Shown here: positions 57,097 to 64,000 of the stretch, piece by piece
Layout of the letters: each line of letters starts with the position of its first letter
Numbering within the stretch: position 1 is the first letter of the stretch
Origin: Zymoseptoria tritici IPO323
Taxonomy: Eukaryota > Ascomycota > Dothideomycetes > Mycosphaerellales > Mycosphaerellaceae
Assembly: GCF_000219625.1 (NCBI RefSeq)
Contig: NC_018213.1
Coordinates: 124,001-188,000 of the forward strand
Direction of reading: 5' to 3'
Length of the DNA: 64,000 nt
Made by a program: the position numbers and the translations under genes
The notes under the pieces: generated by a model
The model's database searches: none
What the model was told of the DNA's origin: nothing
Seen by the model: the letters and a program-made list of their open reading frames with translations, nothing else

Positions 57097-59478
57097 GGCG
57101 GTGGTGAAGGAGTGGTGGAATGAGTGAGTGGGAATGGGTGGGCGGATCTATTGGCGCATGTCCGGTGCTGGTGGTGAAGGGAGGGTCTATGATTGACGAC
57201 TCATGGCGACGGCTAGGAGAAGAGTGGAATGGTGCAGGTCGTTGTAAAGAAGCAGTCGTAGAGATAGTGGAACATATGAATTATTGGCGGACCCCTGCCT
57301 CGAGGAGGCCTGACGCCAGCTGGCACGAACAGCCTAAATATCGTGACACGCGATTCTTACACCTCACCTCCTTGCGACTCTCATGCCATCCATTTCATTC
57401 ACACATGCGAGAGCACGCGATACCACACTGCGCGCGTGTGTATATATGCCGTTTCGCATCAGCATTGTTCCGATCGAAGTCGTCGAGTACCTTACGTTCA
57501 ATTTCTGCTGATACTTCAGCATGGCTTCGCTGGGATTTACCAGAGTCGCAATGCTTACGGACCATCGTCAATGCCCATCAGATCTGAGCAAGTCCGCCTT
57601 GGAGTCGATGCGACATGCATGGAGAGGCACAAATGAACTCCAGGGCTCGATCGACTTTCTGAATGCGGCAATGCGAGACACTTCCGATGACAAGAGGGCA
57701 AGGTGCCTGAACTCACCTTTCGGAACGTCCTTGATCGCCGCTATCAAGCCCACAATTCTCTTTTCAAAACGCTCTGGTGGCATGCAAGCAATATCGGCCG
57801 TTCACCGCTGCTGGTGTCAGCGTCCTAGTTGTCGAAGCCGCCCTCGATTGGGCATGAACTGGAGATGATGAACTGCTGCTCGCGTTGATCGGCCGGCCGG
57901 CCGCACGGCAAGGCTGACTATCCATCTCGAAGCATGGAGGGTTCTGTCCGACCACCATCCGCATCGCACATGTAGGTGGTCTTCATCTGGTCGAAGGTAG
58001 GCCATTTCTTTCGCCGTGCGCCGGTGTGAACGGTGCTATATTGCTTGCAGAGCTGCTTCATCCACTCCGTGGTCAGTCAAATAGAGCATCTGACGTTCGT
58101 CGAGAGATGAGAAGTCGTTTGATTGCTCACAATCCAATGCTCCAGTAGCATGTGCTAACTGCCGGAAGTTGAATCTAAGTCAACGTTCATAACCCTGGGA
58201 CCGGTCGCATCCCTCACAGATTGCTGAATGAACCATTTCTGCAGATGCGATGCCTCGTTGCCGAGAATGCTCTATCTCACCGTCTCACTGAGTCCGATCG
58301 AGACTGTGCGGTGCCCCGAAGTCGCCGCAGCCAACAAACGAGTCTTCCGAACATTCAAGCGCAAGGCGAAACAGGAATTGGACGACCGCCGGCATCACAT
58401 TCATACGTGGACGACCATGTGTTCCAGCAAAGTTCGTCTCACGACACAGCGAAGGGACCTGCAGTATTTTCACAGAATGGCCAAGTCGTTCTTCCCTTCA
58501 CGAAAACCTCGGCTATCCTGACAGCGAAGAAGACGACTTGCTCGCGGACGACGGTTCCATGAGACACGATGTGTTGGAGGATCCCGTCAGCTCGTGAGGC
58601 ATCTCTGTCGTTCACAAGCCTTCTCTACTAGAGGCTCCCACAGGAGGACCTTGGCTACGCTTTGTTCGCTTCCGGGGGCATGTTCATCATTCGGACCTGA
58701 GGAATTTATGGGACATACCTTCCGCAGGTCAGAGGCTATGTGCAGACCGGAAGCTTTCTTACCGGAATGGCGGCAGGCGGCAATGTCACACCGTTGATTT
58801 ACGGTAATCGTCTGCTCGAACATCTTGCCGATGCTGAAGCGCGGGCGTGGCTTTCACCCCCAAGGTCAGGGGATTACACTGTCCTAGCGACGGTTCTTCT
58901 GTCGACCTGTGCCGGCTGAACGACACCATTCGCCAAGCTGAGGGTATTTTGCCGCAGCGACTGGCAATCCTCATGTTAAGCATTCAGACAGCGTTTCCTT
59001 TGAGAACTCAGCTGTCATCTCATCGTCCGAAAGCCAGCATTGATTCACCATCGTTCGACGCTCCCGTTTCGGTATCTAGGGCATATTTGTTGAGAAAGCT
59101 GGGCACTGGACCTTCAGGATCGAGCAGTAAATACACATCAAGCATACCGTTGTCGGAAGAGCTCAGCGCCGGCAAAGCGGGTCGAAGCTCGCTCGATACC
59201 CGTACAACCAGGGTTACGTCAGCAAAAAGCAAGTGGTTCGACTACAGCTTCCGGTTTCACCTCGGGTTGTCACCACTGCGACAGGTTCTGAGACTCTTGC
59301 CAACCTTTACAATTGTCGAACACACAGATGCGGTCTGGCCGACGAAGGTCTAGAACATCGGACCAGAACCGCAGATGCTCGGCCGAACTCTCCGACACTC
59401 CAATTCTTTGTCCTAGACTAAGAAGTTGCGCATATCCACATCGGACAACGAATCCCTCTCTTAAGACAAAGAAACACA
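57097..59478. other. Long intergenic region, possible decayed gene
   Basis: 2.4 kb. Short open frames (57521-57868, 58221-58562, 58847-59353) show no family features, and no transposon protein is visible. A stretch at about 58660-58920 reads as protein-like in one frame but quickly meets stops. Nothing can be named. Confidence 0.35.
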
Positions 59479-60814
59479 ATGCCGAGCGACTATCTCGACA
59501 ACGTGGCCATTGTCGGTGCAGGTCTAGGCGTTCGTAGGCCCTGCACGTGCTTGAGTGGCAACATGTCTCGGCTTCTGACAAACTGAATAGGGATGTGCTT
59601 TGGCTCTAGACCTCACGCTCAGAGGCATAGCAGTCACTGTCTTTGAGGCTCGCCCGGAGGTATCCGGAGCCATACCATCGGGTGTCATTCTCACACCCAA
59701 TGGGATTCGCGTATTGGACCATCTGGGAGTGCTGGATCGGATTCGTGATCGATGCTACGTGCCGGAGTATCGCATATTCATTGACGACGAAGATCGCATA
59801 ACCAAAAAGGTACCCATCGACGACCAATATGGATACCGGAATCTTCGCATTTGGCGCGGTGTCCTCCTCGATGAAATGCGAAGCATGCTCAAAGAGCGAT
59901 CGGTAGTTATTCAGCACAACTCACGATTCAATGGAGTCGTTTCGGACAGTGACAACGGAGTTACATTCCTCATCAACGAGAATATCCATCATGCCTCGCT
60001 TTTGATAGGATCAGACGGTATCTACAGCACAGTCCGCCGCCACGTGGCGCCTGATACAGCTCCAGAGTACACCGGCCTCATTGGTATCCTCGGCCACATC
60101 AAGCGTTCGTCGGTTGAGTGGCCGTATGAAGAGTATCCTAAGAACGCCACAATCCAAAGCAAACCCGGCGCCATCTTCTGGATAGCTGAGGATCCTGCGG
60201 GCGAGGAGCTCATGATCGGAAAACAAGTCAACTTCCCGGAACAATCGAGGGAGGAGCTCGATCGACTCCAAGCAGATCCCGGACGACTGACCGAGTTCTA
60301 CCTCCAAGACTATAACGACTACGGGCCGACTGCAAAGAAAATCATCGATAGTGTCTGCGCCAGTAAAGAACGACTCTACGCCTGGCCGTTCATGAAAATG
60401 CCCAAGCTGCCTCACTGGTACAGCGAAACCGGTCGGATCATCCTCGTTGGCGACTCCGTGCATGCTCTGCCACCATCTAGTGGACAAGGAGTGAACCAAG
60501 CATTGGAAGATGTCTACTCTTTGACCTTGCTTCTCGCCGGATCGCGCGATGAGAGAGGCAAAGAGACAGCAGATTCGCAGCGAGCAGATCACCTAGCAGC
60601 TCTCACGTTTTGGCAGCGGATGAGACAGGTTCGAATTGATGCAGTATTTGACTGGACAGTCAACGGATCGAACGTCAGCCGACTACCAGAAGCAGAACGG
60701 CAGAAGATCATGGCCGAAGGCAAAGTCAAAGAAGCCCAAGGTGACGACATGGGATGGCTGTACAGACCCGTATTGGACGATGCTATTCACAACTGGCTGA
60801 AGAACAGATCTTGA
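59479..60814 (+). CDS. Group A FAD-dependent monooxygenase, salicylate hydroxylase-like
   Basis: Exons 59479-59529 and 59591-60814 give 424 aa. The 61-nt intron splits the dinucleotide-binding site: the join restores VAIVGAGLGGCALAL. Next are FEARPE, the DG motif in LIGSDGIYSTVRR, and the GD motif in LVGDSVHALPPSSGQG, all ordered as in aromatic hydroxylases. It uses NAD(P)H and O2. The substrate is unknown, probably an aromatic or cyclic secondary metabolite. It is convergent with the CAP-protein gene, 75 bp apart. Confidence 0.9.
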
Positions 60815-60889
60815 TCATAAAAACGTAATGACATTTCAATTTGGTATGTACAAGAATGGAAGCGACCGTGTCGGCGTAAAAGCGTCCTT

Positions 60890-61599
60890 CTACTGTCCCG
60901 CGTTTGCGTGGATGGTAGGATTGCCCTTCGGCTTCAGGACGTTGACAGCGAACTGGCCGTCATTCGCATAGTTTCCCGGGCCGGCGTAGTTGCAGACGGT
61001 GAACCACGGGGGAACATTGCTGCCCACGTTCGCCAATCCGTTGGGGCAGCCGATAGTGGCACAGCCGATTCTGCCTGTGCTCTTCCAGACGATCTGAGAG
61101 AAGTGACCCTGTAGAGATGCATTAGCGGATGTTATGATCGGCGACCAAGTGGTGGTGACATACCCAGCTGCCGAAGTTGGAGAAGTCCGTCTTCTGCTGT
61201 CCGTATTGGTTGTAGTTGTTGACTTCGCTGTTGTAGAAGAGGTCGCTGATCACATAGCCGATGTTTGTGTATGGAATCCCAGCAGCGATGTTCTGGCCAT
61301 AGCCACCACCGCCTGCGGTACTGTGGAATGTTAGTTGAGATGCGGCTGGCCATCAGATCGAAGGTTACTTACGTGTTGTGCTTGTACTGGCAAGTCTTTG
61401 CGGTGTCCCTCGCGATTGTCTCAAGGTTGGTGTCCCAGACCAAGGCCGGAGAGGAGTGGTTGGCGCGGTGGAGATTGTGGTGGTAAAGGACAGCGTCCTT
61501 GTATGAGTAGCCCACTGGAGCGCGCTCCTCCAACTCGGCGGTTGGCATGCAGGATGCGACTGTTGCGAGAGCAAGCGTGGCAAAGGTAGAGAAGAACAT
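60890..61599 (-). CDS. Secreted CAP/SCP/PR-1 family protein, PRY1-like
   Basis: Exons 61599-61373, 61320-61164 and 61108-60890 give 200 aa. A signal peptide (MFFSTFATLALATVASC) is followed by the CAP domain: YHHNLHRANHSSPALVW, GHFSQIVWKST (CAP signature 1) and VCNYAGPGNY (signature 2). His and Glu/Ser of the tetrad are in HNLHR and GHFSQ. Fungal PRY proteins bind sterols and fatty acids and export them, and some act in virulence. Both introns are short with GTAAGT and GTATGT donors. Confidence 0.92.
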
Positions 61600-62655
61600 G
61601 TTGTTTTCGAGTTCTTGTGGTGATGAAAATTGGTGGATTGTGCTCTCAATGAATCGAGGATCTTTCCCGCAGTTCAAGTACTTTGTCGTCCAGACGCAAT
61701 TTGTCACTCCGGTCGAGATGTATTGTGCGGTGATAGGGAGTCAAAGGATGTGTGGGGTATGTTTAGAACAAAGGATGACTTGCTGATTGAGGGAGGCGGT
61801 GGAAGTTCCAACCGCTGTGGCGGACGACATCGTTCTTATATGTCTGCAACCAGCCTACTTGGGATAGACATGGCGCTTGTGAGGGACTACTTCCGGAGCC
61901 CTCGTTGCAAAATGAAAGCCATATTTTCGCCGCTGACATGAGTGTGAAGCCGTTGAAACGAGGATCGTAGCGTGTACCATTCTTTGACCTAGAGACCAGG
62001 ACCTGTCGACGTACGCACATGCTCGGTGTCAACGTTTTTGTGAAGAAGGTCAGGGTTACGCGAGTGCTTCTGGACCTTGTGGAGTTCGTGGTGGACGTGA
62101 AACACTCAGGGTGCTCCCCAAGTTTCCTGGTTTCAAGTTGACATCTTTCAGGTTGGTATAGCCGATCTATTCTTTGTTGTCCGGCAGGTCGACGACCCGG
62201 TTTGCGCAGGCGATGCTGATATCGATGCGCTCGAAGGAGCTGTGATCTCAGTCAATTGATCTGCTCTGCGAGCGAGAAAACTTCAAGACATTCCTGCTAT
62301 CGGAAGGAGAAATTGAAAGCACAATGCCCACCGGCATTGCCGTCGGAGATCGGAGAGAATGTCCGGCGGGGAGTGCCAGTGGTGTATTCAAGTTTTGGGT
62401 GGACCAAGTGAAGTCGGAACTATCGAGCGGAGAAAGTCTCAGTGTGCACCGTCGTGGTTGGATTGACAAACGTGGCGCCATTGACCGACAACGTGTCTCA
62501 GTTGGGGGCCAATCCGAGAGAAGTCGGTCAAATTTACACTTCCCGCCATCTTGGTCAGTAAATGCCCTTAGAGGGATGGAGCACCGTGGTTGGGCGGAAC
62601 TGTTGAATATTGAACACGTGTTCAGGTCCGACATCGGTACTATATCTGTATTTAG
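61600..62655. other. Intergenic region ending at a sharp composition change
   Basis: 1.06 kb of ordinary composition without a recognised gene. At about 62655 the sequence turns abruptly AT-rich. Confidence 0.4.
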
Positions 62656-64000
62656 TTAAGGCCATGGCCCACCACGTAGATAAACAATCTATAGCTTATG
62701 ACTTTTAATAGGTTATAAGCCCGGGTGAGCGTTTATACGTAATACAACATTACTATTCCTCTCCTTAAACTACCGCATTAGTCGCAATGCTTAGCTAAAC
62801 GAAGTCGCAGAATACGAAGTAACGACTTTATATTAATTATAGTTAATAACTAAACAGTAATGCTATATACACAAAAGGGATTAATTTATCCTTAAACAAT
62901 TTAAATTAATTTGCCTAAAGGGCTAGACCTACATAACTTAAATTAAAGCATAGTCTATTAATTAGTAGTTAATAACCTATACCGTAAGCGGTAATTAAAT
63001 CCCTAAGGGGTTAACTTCGATAGTTGTTTAATTTTAAAGGTATAACGCTACCTAATTCTCTAATGTTATATTAACGTCTCTTATATACGGCAACTTACTA
63101 TTACTTTTTAACTCGTTACAAACGACGATTAAAGGTAGTACGCTACTAATTTTTTAATCGTTATATCTATACCTACGGCAAAAGGACTAAAACCCGGCTA
63201 AACGTAAGAAGAATACGAAGCGGTTAAACGCTAGAACGCCGATAGAGTCGCGCTATACCGCTATGGTCGGTACGAACCTATAGACTATTAAGTTAAGAAT
63301 AGGAAAGAAAAAGACCGAACCTACTATTATTAGCGAAGGACTCGTAGTAATGCTAAATAAAAATACCGCTTAATAACTATAAAGCGAAGGGGTATAAGGC
63401 GATAAGAATTCTATATACCTACTAAAAAATCTAAAATCTAAGCGCCGTACCGAGGCTATAAATACTTTAACTACCGATCTTCCTTAAAAGGACATAACAT
63501 CTACGGACGCTATATAAACTATATCCTTATTAGACTTAGACTCTAATAGTAACGTTAAAGAAGAAACTAGCGGAACACTCCTCGCTAAACCCGGCGCCGA
63601 ACCTAGCGATCTAAGCGATAGTAGCGACGCCGACAATATACTAAACTCCGATCTACTCCCTAAGGGAGTAAGAAGGTCTACCTCGACCTTTTCCGACATA
63701 CGACCGCGTAATAGACGCGTAATAACAATAATAGCGCCTACCTTAAGAGTAGTCGCTAAGCGAATTACTCGCTACTCGCTAGAATAGCGAAAAGTATAAA
63801 AGGACATCTACGGAGACGGTAAAGTTTTCGATATAGTTCCTCTCCTCGAGGGACTAGAAAATTAGTCGTCCTTCTACGACGACTATCGAAATATAGTAAA
63901 GCGTATAGGAATAGTTAAATTCTTTAATATAGGACTACGAGTGCCCCTACTAAACGAGCCTTATATTAAAGGCATAGCTCTAATTCTCCCCGAGAATGTA
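62656..64000 (+). mobile_element. RIP-mutated LTR retrotransposon, 5' part, runs off the window
   Basis: CpA and TpG are rare and TpA is very high from about 62656 to the end. The first 600 bp have no coding sense and would be the LTR and leader. From about 63480 one plus phase reads as a gag-like protein with several TAG codons: Ser/Asp/Glu-rich at first, then LEGLEN-TAG-SSFYDDYRNIVKR, with TAG where Trp is expected in a copia gag (ENW...). The copia assignment is tentative. Confidence 0.6.

Noticed and set aside
1..64000. CRISPR arrays, rRNA genes and bacterial operon features
   Set aside because: None seen; the introns and gene families are fungal.

Overview
The window is a piece of a filamentous ascomycete chromosome, most likely a Dothideomycete. 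The evidence is short introns of about 50-100 nt with GT..AG ends, typical Pezizomycotina families (RTA1, Zn2Cys6 regulator, GH131, 2EXR/F-box-like protein, CAP protein, NIPA transporter), and islands of repeat-induced point mutation (RIP). The species cannot be named from the sequence.

Layout. (1) 1 to about 10.2 kb is a minus-strand Ty3/gypsy-type LTR retrotransposon, cut by the left window edge: gag-protease, pol and an extra third gene. Its frames are open over kilobases except for 34 internal TAA/TAG codons, which sit where Gln fits. A short motif close to CTGCACCCGTAA is scattered through it about 20 times. A slippery stretch followed by a 12-bp hairpin marks the gag/pol frame change. 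(2) 10.4-31.7 kb is single-copy sequence with a possible metabolic cluster: RTA1-like protein, carotenoid cleavage oxygenase, Baeyer-Villiger-type monooxygenase, secreted NTF2-like protein, acyltransferase, Zn2Cys6 regulator, 14-TM MFS exporter, aldehyde dehydrogenase and GH131 glycosidase. (3) 31.9-37.6 kb is a tandem array of six related plus-strand genes or gene remnants. They encode small proteins with a likely mitochondrial presequence and one C-terminal membrane helix, a family I do not recognise. (4) 38.1-46.3 kb has housekeeping genes: a saccharopine-dehydrogenase-like reductase, an SDR, COG4 and a NIPA-type Mg transporter. (5) 47.3-52.5 kb is a complete but RIP-damaged PIF/Harbinger transposon. 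It has 39-bp terminal repeats and TTA target duplications, and carries a RIP-damaged Tc1/mariner element that is itself split by a younger insertion with a (CAAA)n tail that does not look mutated. (6) 53.1-61.6 kb holds a 2EXR/F-box-like protein with MDSSS repeats, an 85-aa small protein, an ER DnaJ with an HDEL tail, a group A flavin monooxygenase and a PRY1/CAP secreted protein. (7) From about 62.66 kb to the right edge is the start of another heavily RIP-mutated retroelement, probably copia-like.

How the genes may work together. The carotenoid oxygenase, aldehyde dehydrogenase, monooxygenase, acyltransferase, regulator and exporter could form a pathway that cleaves a carotenoid or stilbenoid and modifies and exports the product. 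This is inference from gene content only. The exon joins given here were made by hand from splice signals and frame continuity.
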